Source of the DNA: Devosia sp. 2618
GTDB taxonomy: Bacteria; Pseudomonadota; Alphaproteobacteria; Rhizobiales; Devosiaceae
Reading direction: 5' to 3'
DNA length: 64,000 nucleotides
Assembly: GCF_040546815.1 (NCBI RefSeq)
Contig: NZ_JBEPOO010000001.1
Location: 3,224,001-3,288,000 of the forward strand
Shown: positions 51,803 to 61,211 of the stretch, in pieces
How positions within the stretch are numbered: position 1 is the first letter of the stretch
Layout: each line of letters begins with the position of its first letter
The notes under the pieces: generated by a model
The model's database searches: none
What the model was told of the DNA's origin: nothing
Seen by the model: the letters and a program-made list of their open reading frames with translations, nothing else
Program-made: the position numbers and the translations under genes

Positions 51803-52243
51803 TTGCCTGCGGTCCGGACAGGTACCCTTGTATCCGGTCCAATGATCCGTACGAGGTCCATGGTGGTTCAGCAGAAGACGGGACGACCAGCTCAGTTTGA
51901 AATTACGGCAGACGCACGAGGCAGTCTGCTTGCTTGGCTGGAACGGCGAGGCGGCACCGTCGAAGACTTTGCTTTTCCCAGCCGCGCAAATCCTGACGCA
52001 CATTTGAGCACCCGCCAGTTTGCGCGCTTGGTCGATGAGTGGGTAACTGCCATAGGACTGCCTTCAGAAGAATACGCTACCCACTCGCTTCGACGCACCA
52101 AGGCTTCCCTGATCTACAAGGCCACAGGCAATCTTAGAGCGATCCAGATTCTGCTCGGCCACAGCAAAATCGAGAACACGGTAAGGTACCTGGGCGTGGA
52201 CGTTGATGATGCCCTTTCTCTGTCGGAAGCTACCGAAATCTGA
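51803..52243 (+). pseudogene. Tyrosine recombinase (integrase) C-terminal fragment
   Basis: About 135 codons of the catalytic domain of a tyrosine recombinase. EYATHSLRRTKASLIYKATG carries the HxxR box, followed by AIQILLGHSKIENTVRYLGV with the second histidine and the nucleophile tyrosine. The N-terminal DNA-binding domain is absent, and the first catalytic arginine lies at or beyond the truncated edge (IRTRSMVVQQKTGRP). The protein could not recombine DNA as it stands. Confidence 0.85.
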
Positions 52244-52589
52244 AGGATGCGACTTCGCCGGCGATCGCAGAGGGTCGTCGGCGAAGCGCCCCCATTCGCT
52301 CATTCAGCCAGTCGCCGCCAGTTCCAAAAAGCAGACATCGTCGCGATGCAGAATGGTGATCTTGTTGGGGGGCAAGCGGACGGTCAGGTATCGAGCTGTG
52401 CACGTCGGCTACCGATCAGGAAGTAGCGGTTATTGGCTACAGACAATGGTTGTTGGACGACGTTGCGCAAACGGGATGCCCGATAGACACCTTTTACGGC
52501 CCATTTTATGAAGTGAAGGTGGCGGCAATGGAATTGAGGACATCAACGGCGCCGAAGCTCTTTTTGAGGTCGATAATTTTCACCAAAGG
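52244..52589. other. 346 bp without a recognisable gene
   Basis: Plus-strand frames read coherently for 30-50 codons (for example YRQWLLDDVAQTGCPID around 52430-52480) but have no start, no ribosome site and no family I recognise. It lies between the integrase fragment and the broken amino-acid importer and is probably further debris of the same insertion history. Confidence 0.4.
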
Positions 52590-53535
52590 CTACATGCGCC
52601 ATACTCCCCGTGAGGGCGGCTCGAATGGAGCCGCCCGAGTGTCGATCCAGTTGAAGCAGGTCGACGCGGCCTGTGGCGGCTGCCATTCATCCGAACGATC
52701 AACGCCTGCGCGATAATTCGTTGCGGAAGGCTCGAACCACATTAGAGCGCTCAGGCCATACTTGCTCATCGCCTGCACGTTGGCGCAGCTCGCCCAAAGC
52801 TTTCCGACCTCGGTATTGATTGCCTCGTACAGCTCTTCATTGGCCGGGTTGACGCCGATCACGGCCGAGTACTTGGCCGACATGATGGGATAGCGGTCGT
52901 CCGGGGTGAACTCGGTCTGATGCAGTTTCCAGTCCGGGTTCTGCGACAAGGCGTATTCGGCCAAGGTCGGGTCAAGGAAAGCCACATCGATGCGCCCTGC
53001 TGCCACGTCCCGGATCGCCGCGTCCTGGGCCTCGTAGAGTTTGAGCTCGTCGACGCCATCGATGCTCTGCATCTCGGGGACAGAGGTAAATCCGACCACA
53101 GAACCAATAGTCCTGCCTGCCAGCTCCTCGGCGGATTTGTAGTTATGCCCCTCCTGCTGCAGCAGCGTTGTGGGGTAGTAATAGATCAGGTTCGTCATCT
53201 TCAGGATTTTGGTGCGCTCGGCAATCCACCCCATGCTGCCAAACATGATGTCCACCTGCCCCTGCACGGTCGACTGGATCACCGCAGACCATTCCATCTG
53301 GCGCACATCGAGCGTCAGGCCGAGATTTTCGGCGATTGTATTGATCATTTCGCCGTCAGTGCCGATTAGCGTGCCATCAGCGATACTGGTCATCGACATG
53401 TCAACAGCGATGCCGATCGTCAAAACGCCCGGATTGACTGTCTTGGGCTGTGCCAAGACTGGGTTCACCACCACAAAGCCAGTGAAGCAGCGACCACCGC
53501 GACGGAGCTATGAATGCGTTTCAAATTTAACATGA
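52590..53535 (-). pseudogene. Amino-acid ABC importer binding protein, frameshifted in the signal peptide
   Basis: Family 3 solute-binding protein (glutamine/arginine/opine class). An ideal AGGGAGGAAG site and ATG at 53535 start a signal peptide (LNLKRIHSSVAVVAASLALW) that runs into a stop. From about 53474 the mature protein continues in a shifted frame (NPVLAQPKTVNPGVLTIGIA and 270 more residues). One base appears lost just before a GTGGTGGTG run. Translation from an internal GTG would make a protein without a full export signal. The open frame also runs through its own terminator-like stem (52614-52636). The partner permease upstream is also broken, so the system is dead. Confidence 0.85.
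52614..52636 (-). terminator. Stem-loop at the 3' end of the dead binding-protein gene
   Basis: GGGCGGCTC (52614-52622) and GAGCCGCCC (52628-52636) form a perfect 9-bp stem with a 5-nt loop. It is likely the former terminator or end-protecting stem of the importer operon. The present open frame reads through it, which suggests that the original stop codon was lost. Confidence 0.5.
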
Positions 53536-53560
53536 CTTCCTCCCTTTGGACTGCACCATT

Positions 53561-54296
53561 ATTTTCCCCGTCTGCCGAACATGGTGCTGCGCTCCAAACG
53601 GCGAATGGCGAGTGGCGAGTGGCAGGGGTAAACTCAATGCGAGATAGAAAATGGCGGCCAGCACATAAATGTGCATGGGCATGAAGGTGACCGAGGCCAG
53701 ATCCTTGGCGCGAAACATGATTTCCGGCACCGCGATGACCTAGGCAATCGACGAGTCCTTGATCAACCCGACTGCGTAGTTCCCAAAGGGTGCGACCACG
53801 ACCCGCGCGGCCTGCGGCACGATGACATCGATCATTGACCGCAATGGCGTCAGGCCGAGCGATAGCAATGCTTCGCTCGGCCCGCGATCGGACCGAAGAC
53901 TTCTGCCATGGCGCCGCCTTGCAGGCCAAGTCCGAGTGTGGCCGTGGTAAAGGAATCGATCCGTAGTTGGGACGAAATCCTGCAATCCGAGATAGATCAT
54001 GAACAGAATGACTAGCGGCGGCGTCCCCCGACCGACCCCGATATATGCGGCGACCAACCATCGAACCAACGGACAGGCGCCAGGCGCAACGTCACTACGA
54101 GCAGCCCGACAACGACGGCAACGGCCATGGAACTCACGGCCAACCGGAGGGTGAACCCGGCTACGGTCACAAAGGCACCGCCCCAGCTTGGCAGGTTTTC
54201 GATAATCTGCTGGAAAAAGCCGAACAGGGTCAGATCTCCGTGACAATCAACAAAGCGGGATACGCTAGCGTTCCCAACGTATGCAATTTTCCCCAC
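53561..54296 (-). pseudogene. HisM/ArtQ-type amino-acid ABC permease, multiply broken
   Basis: A polar amino-acid importer permease readable only by joining frames. The N-terminal segment is FGFFQQIIENLPSWGGAFVT followed by two membrane segments. Then comes VAAYIGVGRGTPPLVILFMI in a second frame, and the EAA-loop region LLSLGLTPLRSMIDVIVPQA in a third. An in-frame TAG interrupts DSSIA-VIAVPEIMFRAKD near 53740. The end reads RRLERSTMFGRRGK with a TAA at 53561-53563, after another shift near tandem 7-bp repeats (cactcgc) at about 53610-53630. It was the gene before the binding protein in the same operon. No ATPase gene remains nearby. Confidence 0.85.
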
Positions 54297-54423
54297 CGTC
54301 CAACCAGTAAAAGAAAACGCCTTCTTTCTGGGGAACTACCGCTATCATTTGCGACTAACCGCTCGACCAGCCTCGCCCCGTAGGCAAACGCCACCTGGCA
54401 TGCCGAGGCCGTCCAGGATTTCG

Positions 54424-55692
54424 ATGACTTTGGATACAGACGCTTTCCCCACGACGAGCCGCTCGCCCCATATGTTGAGTCTCGTGGTGATTTCTGCGCT
54501 CAGCCCCTTCACGATAAATATTTTCGTTCCCGCGATTGCCGCCATCGCGGCGCATTTCAACACCGATGCCACAACGGTCGGGCTAGGTTTGTCGCTATAT
54601 CTGGCGGCCACGGCGGTTGTCCAACTGTTGTCCGGTCCATTTTCAGACCGCTTCGGGCGCCGTCCGGTCATACTGTGCGGCACCGTGCTGTTCCTCGTCG
54701 GCACAGTGCTTTGCCTCACCACTGCTGATATCCATCTATTCCTACTAGGCCGCGTTCTGCAGGCGGCCAGCGCCAGCGGGCTTGCATTATCACGCGCGGT
54801 TATCCGCGACCTGCATGAGTCGAAGAGGGCAGCCAGCATTATCGGCTATGTCGGCATGGCATTGACTGTCGCGCCCATGCTGGCACCTGCGGTAGGCGGC
54901 ACCATCGCCCCGGCCTTCGGCTGGTCCGTGATCTTCTGGCTGTTGCTGGCGTTCGGTGTGTTGGTGCTGAGCTTGGTTACCCTCGACCTGAAGCAGACTA
55001 ACCAGAGCCGTGGCAGGCCACTCAAGAGCCAGTTGGCGGGCTATAAGATGTTGTTAACTGCAAGGCGTTTCTGGCTGTATGTCGGCACATCCTCGCTTAC
55101 CATGGGCGCCTTTTTCAGCTTTTTGGGCGGTTCGCCCGTAATTGCTACGCAGATCCTGCAGATGCCCACAGCTTCGTTCGGACTGTGGTACATTTTGGGG
55201 AGCTTCGGCTTTATCATCGGCAGTTTCGGTACCGGTCGGTTCTCAGTCCGGCTGGGCCTTCCGAGGATGATAGTGCTGGGAACCAGCATTTGCCTCGCTT
55301 CGATGCTCCTGACCGCCGGTCTTATCGGCGCAGGCTTGCTATCCCCTCTGACGCTGTTCGGACCGATGGTCCTGTTCGGTATCGGCAACGGCCTCAATTT
55401 CCCTTCCGCCACCGCCGGCGGCGTCGGGCTGCTGCCCGAAGCCGCTGGTGCTGCTTCCGGGACCATGGGGGCTGTGCAGTTCGGCGTCGGAGCGATGGAG
55501 GTCTTGGTGCCGTGTTGCTCATGGTCGGGTTCGCCTTCGCCGGCTGGGTTTGCGCGCTTGTATGCAGTCGGGAGCCGCCGCTACGGCAGAGGTGATTGCC
55601 GCCCCCGGCGCGGCAATCATTCAACAAGGAAGCGCTCGCCTGACTATAGCCACGGGCGGCAACCAATTGTTATGTTTGATGCCTTGGCCTGA
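54424..55692 (+). pseudogene. Bcr/CflA-type MFS drug efflux protein with frameshifted C-terminus
   Basis: Major facilitator of the Bcr/CflA group. The first 360 residues are intact: membrane segment 1 (LVVISALSPFTINIFVPAIA), the MFS loop SGPFSDRFGRRPVILCGT at about residues 77-94, and SASGLALSRAVIRDLHESKR. Near 55500 the frame shifts. The proper C-terminal membrane segment (GAVLLMVGFAFAGWVCALVC) continues in another frame and ends about 55595, while the open frame goes on with a charged random tail. Roughly 25 residues seem also to be missing before this point. ATG 54424 has AGGA upstream. It may yield a truncated, probably inactive pump. Confidence 0.7.
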
Positions 55693-56218
55693 GCTGATTT
55701 TGACTTGGTCCAAATCGAGCTGTTAATCTTGAAGAATATGCCGAGATTTTAGCGCTTCACTACCACCTACCGCCGCGACTTCCCCAAGCTGGCGTTCGAG
55801 CGGTTACCCGGTGCCCTTACATTTCACCGCCATCAACCGCGAGGCTGCCGATCCTGAGGCCGAAATTGAAGTGCTTAACTAGGTGATATCGAGCAGAACG
55901 GTCGACATCCTTGCTCGCCATCCCCAAAATTGGCATCTCGCTTTCAACATTCCTCCGGCCGGTTCACCACTTAAATACTTTGTTGCGAGTTGCATGTGGG
56001 CGAGGCCTGCTACCGATAGCAGGTTCCTGAGGACTGCATCGCGCAGATGATGAAATCGGTAGGCTGGTTCTGTCTGCTCCGGGAGCTCGCAAAGCTAACA
56101 CAGTACGCGACAATATCGACAGCCGAGTATCGCTGCTTTGCCCCTCAATCACGCGGCAGCACATCAATACGAACCTGCACCTCGACGCCAAATTCGTCGC
56201 CTAGCTATTGTGGCGACT
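55693..56218. other. About 525 bp of decayed sequence
   Basis: No intact gene. Short protein-like stretches appear in different frames: YRRDFPKLAFERLPG then LHFTAINREAADPEAEIEVL ending in a stop (plus strand, about 55765-55878), and FHHLRDAVLRNLLSVAGLAH (minus strand, about 56000-56060). I do not recognise the families. The pattern fits two former genes broken by frameshifts, continuing the decay zone that begins at 51.3 kb. Confidence 0.45.
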
Positions 56219-57250
56219 CTACGGTTGAGATCCCACCGTAGTGCCGAGGGCGGTTGACCCGCGCACGATAACGCGATGAGCGATGATCGTACGCGGCGTC
56301 TTATGGTTGCCCCTAATCCCCAAGGCAAGTTTGGCGCCAGTCGCGCCGATCTCATAGGCCGGCAGCCGAACTGTCGTCAGATCGAGCAACTGCGAGTATT
56401 TGGCGTCGTCAATACCGGCCACCGAAATACCGCCCGGCACTGCAATACCCGCCTGCCGAAGCGTCGAAGTAATACCAACCGCCACGTCGTCGGACGCCGC
56501 AATGATGGCATCGGGTAACGCATTGGCCAGGAGGAATGTCGCGGCCTGCCGTCCGTATTCCAGGCCGAACCCGCCAGATAACTGCCATGACGCATCCAGC
56601 CCCACCTCGTGCATCGCATCCTCGAAGCCACGCTGCTGGTCGAGGCTGACGCTGAACCCATCGGGACCGCGGACATAGGCAATCCGCTTGTGTCCCAACC
56701 CGATCACGTAGCGCGTAATGTCGTAGGTGACCGAGTGGATATCGACGGTCACCACCGGTATCCCGGGAATGTGGCGGTCGGTCAGGCAGGTGACGCGCAC
56801 CTCCCGAGCCACTTCCTGAATGGTCTCAACCAAGTCCTGATTCTGATCTGAGTCCGGATAATAGCCACCAGCCAGCAGAATCGCAGCGACGTTCTGGCCG
56901 TGCAATGCCCGCAGATATGCCATTTCCTGTACTGGACTTCGTTCCGCGTTACAGATCACCGTCATATAACCTTGACTACGTGCAATATCCTCTACCCCAC
57001 GCACCAACTCGGCGAAGTAGATGTCAGTTATATCGCCGATGATCACCCCGATCGTGCGATTTACGTTGGTAGCTAGCGCTCGAGCGATGGCGTTGGGCCG
57101 GTATCCCAGCTCCCGAGCTGACTGCTCCACGCGTTTGCGCGTCTCTTCGCGGATGGAATAGGTTGACCCGCTCAGCACACGGGACACCGTAGCGAGAGAA
57201 AGCCCCGCGTGAGCTGCCACATCGTGAAGAGAGGCGCGAGATAACTTCAT
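56219..57250 (-). CDS. LacI-family repressor of the amino-sugar-type operon
   Basis: LacI/GalR-type regulator of 343 residues. The helix-turn-helix SLHDVAAHAGLSLATVSRVL is at residues 7-26, followed by the hinge helix and the effector domain (VIIGDITDIYFAELVRGVED, and VAGIDDAKYSQLLDLTTVRL near the C-terminus). It is the last gene of the leftward operon, 114 bp after the NagB-type gene. By analogy with other LacI genes at operon ends it should repress the operon whose promoter lies beyond the window's right edge. Confidence 0.92.
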   Translation of the reverse strand: MKLSRASLHDVAAHAGLSLATVSRVLSGSTYSIREETRKRVEQSARELGYRPNAIARALATNVNRTIGVIIGDITDIYFAELVRGVEDIARSQGYMTVICNAERSPVQEMAYLRALHGQNVAAILLAGGYYPDSDQNQDLVETIQEVAREVRVTCLTDRHIPGIPVVTVDIHSVTYDITRYVIGLGHKRIAYVRGPDGFSVSLDQQRGFEDAMHEVGLDASWQLSGGFGLEYGRQAATFLLANALPDAIIAASDDVAVGITSTLRQAGIAVPGGISVAGIDDAKYSQLLDLTTVRLPAYEIGATGAKLALGIRGNHKTPRTIIAHRVIVRGSTALGTTVGSQP

Positions 57251-57364
57251 AAGACCATGTACCGAACAGCTCTTCTAAAGCTCCACCAGATATAGCGTTG
57301 CCAGAATATCTTTATAGTCTCAAATGCGTTTAACGAAGCGTCGACATAAATGATCCAGTTACAC

Positions 57365-58159
57365 TTATGAGCGAGGGTTGGATTCAGCGTCGAGATAAAG
57401 TGTGCAATTTGGGTGCGTCCGCAGGATGCTGGCGGGGCAACTGACGGTGATCGCGCCTTCTAATGTCTGGCGCACTGCATCGCGCTTGGCTGCGCCGGGT
57501 ACGATGCAGAACAATTGTTTTGCCCGCAACAGTCGCGGAATAGTAAGAGTGACCGCCATCAATGGCACGTCCTCGAAGCGCTCGAAACAATCGTCATCCA
57601 CCTGCTGCTGCCGGCAGATATCGTCGAGCTCCACCAGCTTGACGTCAACCAGATCATTGAAATCGGCGACCGGCGGGTCGTTGAACGCCAAGTGGCCATT
57701 CACCCCGATGCCCAAGCAAACAATATCGATCGGCGAGGATCCGAGCATACCGGCATATTCCACCGCTGCAGCCTCGGGGTCCGAGCCCGGGTCGATCCGA
57801 TGCACCGTCTGAAAAGAAACCCGGTTGAACAGTTTCTGGTCTAGCCAGTTGGCGAAGCGCTGCGGCGCGTCAGGCGCCAAGCCGACATATTCGTCCATGT
57901 GAAAAGCGACTACCCGGTTCCAGTCGATGTCCGGCGCAGCAACCAGCTCATCAAGCACCTCTTGCTGGCTGGGCGCGGCCGCGAAAATCATCCGCACACA
58001 GGATTGTGACGCTAGGCAGGCCCTTAGCGCCTCGGCGATATCCGTCGCTGCGATCTTAGCCATCTCAGCGCGAGTGGGGAAACTGCGAGCCAACAGACCG
58101 TCATGTATATGGCTCAGGCCGTTGATACGCATCAATGCACTCCGATTCAAGATATTCAT
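57365..58159 (-). CDS. nagB: Glucosamine-6-phosphate deaminase-family isomerase
   Basis: NagB-family protein of 264 residues, the usual length, converting glucosamine-6-phosphate to fructose-6-phosphate and ammonia in the cytoplasm. VVAFHMDEYVGL holds the catalytic base aspartate, and CLGIGVNGHLAFNDP holds the ring-opening histidine. FNDP in place of FNEP is a small variation. The ATG overlaps the GlcG-family stop (TAATG). No N-acetylglucosamine-6-phosphate deacetylase or kinase is in view, so the substrate may be another amino-sugar phosphate, or the partner genes lie elsewhere. The symbol reflects the family, not proven substrate. Confidence 0.88.
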   Translation of the reverse strand: MNILNRSALMRINGLSHIHDGLLARSFPTRAEMAKIAATDIAEALRACLASQSCVRMIFAAAPSQQEVLDELVAAPDIDWNRVVAFHMDEYVGLAPDAPQRFANWLDQKLFNRVSFQTVHRIDPGSDPEAAAVEYAGMLGSSPIDIVCLGIGVNGHLAFNDPPVADFNDLVDVKLVELDDICRQQQVDDDCFERFEDVPLMAVTLTIPRLLRAKQLFCIVPGAAKRDAVRQTLEGAITVSCPASILRTHPNCTLYLDAESNPRS

Positions 58160-58566
58160 TAAATCAGCGCGGCCGCGCCGGCTTCGGCGCAGTCCACGTC
58201 CTGGTCCAGCGTGCCCGAACCAACGCCGATTCCGCCAACAACCACGCCTTCCACCAGCAGGGGCACGCCGCCGCGGATATTGGTGACGCGGCCACGGGTC
58301 ACCACAGCCATCTTGATTTCCTGCTCGGCACTGCCCTGCCCCGTGGCCTTGCCGGAGGTGGCTGCGGTGATTGCCTTGGCTATGGCTGAGTCAATACTGA
58401 CCAGCTTGGCCTGGTCCATGCGCACAAACGCCAGCAAATTGGCGCCTGTATCGACCACGGCGATGCACTGCGGCGCCTGGGTCTCGCTTGCCCGTTTCAA
58501 CGCCGCGTTGAGGACCGCCAGGGCTCCTTCATGGGTAAGAGTTCGAGTCTTTTGCGTAAAAGACAT
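58159..58566 (-). CDS. GlcG/HbpS-family heme-binding-like protein (DUF336)
   Basis: Protein of 135 residues of the GlcG/HbpS/DUF336 family, small alpha-beta proteins found with glycolate, diol and carboxylate catabolism. Family marks are QCIAVVDTGANLLAFVRMD in the first half and GGVPLLVEGVVVGGIGVGSG in the second. The start is the ATG at 58566 behind GGAGGCAGGA; an in-frame TTG at 58578 is less likely. It lies between the FAD oxidoreductase and NagB-type genes and overlaps the latter. Its biochemical role is not established for the family. Confidence 0.9.
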   Translation of the reverse strand: MSFTQKTRTLTHEGALAVLNAALKRASETQAPQCIAVVDTGANLLAFVRMDQAKLVSIDSAIAKAITAATSGKATGQGSAEQEIKMAVVTRGRVTNIRGGVPLLVEGVVVGGIGVGSGTLDQDVDCAEAGAAALI

Positions 58567-58621
58567 TCCTGCCTCCAAAGTGTGAGGTTTAAAGGATTAA
58601 GGCTGCGGCCAGTGTGGCGCG

Positions 58622-59860
58622 CTAGAACCGATTGGGGCGGAAAGCCGAGATATCGAACTCGGGCGTTTCTCCGGTCACCAATTGAGAAATCACCCGACCC
58701 GTTGCCGCCGAGGTGACCATGCCAAGATGCTGATGCCCGAAGGCGTAGAACACCCCCTCCATCGCCCGGGTGGGGCCGATCACCGGCAGGCTGTCGGGCA
58801 GGCATGGGCGGTGGCCCATCCAGCGCGAGGCCTGACCTGTGGAGAGGTCTGGATACATGGCCTTTGCGGCGTCCATCAGCAGGTCCGCCCTGCCCCAATC
58901 GGGCGCAGCGCGCAATCCGGCGATCTCGACGGTTCCGGCGACCCGCAGCCCCATTTCCATGGGCGTAGCAAAGGTGCGGCGACCGCCCCAAGAAATCATG
59001 CGATTGGCGGCGACGCCGGGTTCGCCGAAAGTAACGTGGTAGCCACGCTGGGACTCTAGCGGTATCCGCTCACCGAGCTTGGCTGCCAGTTGATGCGACC
59101 AGGCGCCGGCGGCGACGACAACCACATCGGCAACAACTTCAACATCGCTAGTACGCACCAGCTTCTGCCCATCGGCGCGTCTCTCGATAGTCTGGACATC
59201 GGCCTTGAGAAACCGCCCGCCCAACGCGAAGGCTTCCTGGGCGACCGCCTGGGTCAAGCGCTGCGGATTGACCGTCAGCGCAGCCTTGGGTGCAAAAAAT
59301 CCATACTGGAACCGCTTGGAGAGGCCCGGCTCCATCTGGCCGATTCCGTCACCACCAACCTCCTCCAATACCGCGCCGAACTGGCGACGCAAGGCCACCG
59401 AAGTCGCCTCGCCGGCCCGAGCCTCGGCGGTTTCGTAAACGTAAAGACAACCGCGATGCGAGATGAGATTCTCGTAGACGTCAGCAGGCAGCAGTTCGCT
59501 GTAGCAATCGAAAACCCGCGAGGCGAGGAGCTTCATCCCGCGCGCGCTCCGCTCCATCTGGGCGGGATTGGCGCAAAGCAGGAAGCGGGTCAGCCACGAG
59601 GCGGCCACCGGCAGATACGACCAACGCAATGCCAATGGCCCCTTGGCATCAAGCAGCCACCCCGGCACCTGCTTGATCATGCCGGGCATGGCCACCGGCA
59701 GGATGCCGTCGGGGTTGAGCGACCCCGCATTGCCAAATGAGGTTTCTTCGCCGACGCCTTTGCGGTCAATCAGCGTCACCGCGATGCCGCGCTTCTGCAG
59801 ATAGGCGGCACAACACGCGCCGACGATGCCCGCTCCGATGACGACTGCTGTTCGAACCAT
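58622..59860 (-). CDS. DadA-like FAD-dependent amine/amino-acid oxidoreductase
   Basis: Flavoprotein of 412 residues in the DAO superfamily, like the small subunit of D-amino acid dehydrogenase. The FAD loop AVVIGAGIVGACCAAYLQKR is at the N-terminus and the family motif RKGVGEETSFGNAGSLNPDG follows. The C-terminal segment carries WMGHRPCLPDSLPVIGPTR, also typical, with the last flavin contact at HQHLGMVTSAATGR. It removes electrons from a C-N bond, giving an imine that hydrolyses. It is followed in the operon by a GlcG-family protein and a NagB-type deaminase. It could act on D-amino acids or on the C-N bond of an N-substituted sugar amine. Confidence 0.92.
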   Translation of the reverse strand: MVRTAVVIGAGIVGACCAAYLQKRGIAVTLIDRKGVGEETSFGNAGSLNPDGILPVAMPGMIKQVPGWLLDAKGPLALRWSYLPVAASWLTRFLLCANPAQMERSARGMKLLASRVFDCYSELLPADVYENLISHRGCLYVYETAEARAGEATSVALRRQFGAVLEEVGGDGIGQMEPGLSKRFQYGFFAPKAALTVNPQRLTQAVAQEAFALGGRFLKADVQTIERRADGQKLVRTSDVEVVADVVVVAAGAWSHQLAAKLGERIPLESQRGYHVTFGEPGVAANRMISWGGRRTFATPMEMGLRVAGTVEIAGLRAAPDWGRADLLMDAAKAMYPDLSTGQASRWMGHRPCLPDSLPVIGPTRAMEGVFYAFGHQHLGMVTSAATGRVISQLVTGETPEFDISAFRPNRF

Positions 59861-59884
59861 GGTAAACTCCGGGAGACGCCGGTC

Positions 59885-59947
59885 GGGATTGCGCGAAACG
59901 AGGGCAATCCCGGCCGGTCGATCTGAATTGTCCGGCTCAGCCGGACA
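59885..59947 (-). other. Pair of stem-loops between binding-protein and flavoprotein genes
   Basis: Two hairpins lie in this 95-bp space. GGGATTG (59885-59891) pairs with CAATCCC (59905-59911). TGTCCGGCT (59929-59937) pairs with AGCCGGACA (59939-59947), an almost gapless palindrome that would fold with a small loop. They directly follow the binding-protein stop, as in three other importer operons of this window. Confidence 0.6.
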
Positions 59948-59955
59948 GGCTCATG

Positions 59956-61161
59956 CTATTTAGTGGAGCCGATTTGCTGGTCCCACATCTCGAACATCTT
60001 GACCATGTTCACCGCGGTCAGCGGTGGCTCGATCGGATTGTTGGCGATGAGGTCCGCGTATTCGTCGCGACCAAACTCCTTGATCACGTCCTGTGACGAC
60101 TGCGGTGCCATGTCGATTGTCACCCCGTCGATCGACGGCCCCGGATAGAGATAGCCGGTGTCGTAGAGCACTGCCTGCTGCTTGGGCTCGAGCGCGAAAG
60201 CGATGAAGTCAAGCACCACCGCCAGCCGATCCTCGGAGATGCCCTTGGGCACGGCGAAGAAATTGCCGCCCGAGATCCAGTGGAAGTTGTCGAAGGTGGA
60301 GATCATCGCTCCCTTGGGCACGATGCCAAGGGCGCGCGGATTAATATCGAAACCTGTGGTGGTGGCCAGCAGGGTCCGCGTACCTTGGGCGAATTCGGTC
60401 ATCAACTGAGCAGTGCCGGACGGGTAGTACTCGATGTATTCGTTGATGTCCTTGAGATAGGCCCAGGTCTTTTCCCAACCGTTGACCGGATCGCTGGGAT
60501 CGCTGTCGCCAAGCAGGTACGGCAGTGCCATCACAAAAGTCCGGCCCGGGCCGGAATTGGCTGGTCGTGCATACCCAAACTTTCCGGGATTGGCCTTTGC
60601 CCATTCGAGCAGCTCCAGCGCGGTCTTGGGCGGGGTCGCCACACTCTCGGGCATGAAGAACAGCAGCGGCCCGCCCGGATAGTAGACGTTCACGATGCCT
60701 TGGCCCTTGGCCATCTTCTGCAAGTTGCGGGCGCCGGGAAGCTGGCGAGCATCCAGGTCGGGGAACGAAGAGGCATGCTTGGGCAACATCTCCTCAAACA
60801 CCCCAAACTCAATGCCGGCTGCCATCGCGTCAGTGCCGGTCAGGATCAGGTCGACATCCAGCCGACCAGCGTTCTGCTGGACCTGCAGCTTGCTGGCCAT
60901 TTCAGGGGCCGGCGCCTTGACGAAGATGACGTCCGAAACAATTTCCGGATGGGCGGCCTTGTAGTTTTCGAACATGCCTTGAGCCACTTCCAGCACGCCG
61001 CCAACGTCGAGCACACTGAGAACGATCGGTTCGGCCGGCAAGGCCGGTGTCTGGGCAAAGGCCGACAGGCCCATGGCGGTGGCGAGTGCCGTGCCGCCGG
61101 CCAGGGCGAGAAGGTCGCGACGGCGAAAGCGGTAACTTTTGGTTTTATGCTCTGAAGTCAC
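59956..61161 (-). CDS. Polyamine/iron-type ABC importer, periplasmic binding protein (Tat signal)
   Basis: Family 1 extracellular solute-binding protein of 401 residues. The N-terminus carries a twin-arginine export signal (FRRRDLLALAGGTALATAMG) cut near AFAQT, implying export in folded form. The mature part opens EPIVLSVLDVGGVLEVAQGM. GQGIVNVYYPGGPLLFFMPE in the middle is the hinge region of this group, which imports spermidine/putrescine, Fe(III), thiamine or sugar-phosphate type ligands. It follows two permease genes and an ATPase gene on the same strand, and precedes the flavoprotein gene. Confidence 0.92.
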   Translation of the reverse strand: MTSEHKTKSYRFRRRDLLALAGGTALATAMGLSAFAQTPALPAEPIVLSVLDVGGVLEVAQGMFENYKAAHPEIVSDVIFVKAPAPEMASKLQVQQNAGRLDVDLILTGTDAMAAGIEFGVFEEMLPKHASSFPDLDARQLPGARNLQKMAKGQGIVNVYYPGGPLLFFMPESVATPPKTALELLEWAKANPGKFGYARPANSGPGRTFVMALPYLLGDSDPSDPVNGWEKTWAYLKDINEYIEYYPSGTAQLMTEFAQGTRTLLATTTGFDINPRALGIVPKGAMISTFDNFHWISGGNFFAVPKGISEDRLAVVLDFIAFALEPKQQAVLYDTGYLYPGPSIDGVTIDMAPQSSQDVIKEFGRDEYADLIANNPIEPPLTAVNMVKMFEMWDQQIGSTK

Positions 61162-61211
61162 ATGTAGTCTCCCTTTGGATACAGAAACAAAATTGGGACC
61201 GGCGGAGTGCG

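Noticed and set aside
52203-52716. Short overlapping plus-strand frames near the dead binding-protein gene
   Set aside because: No ribosome site or recognisable domain; described as debris and not called as genes.
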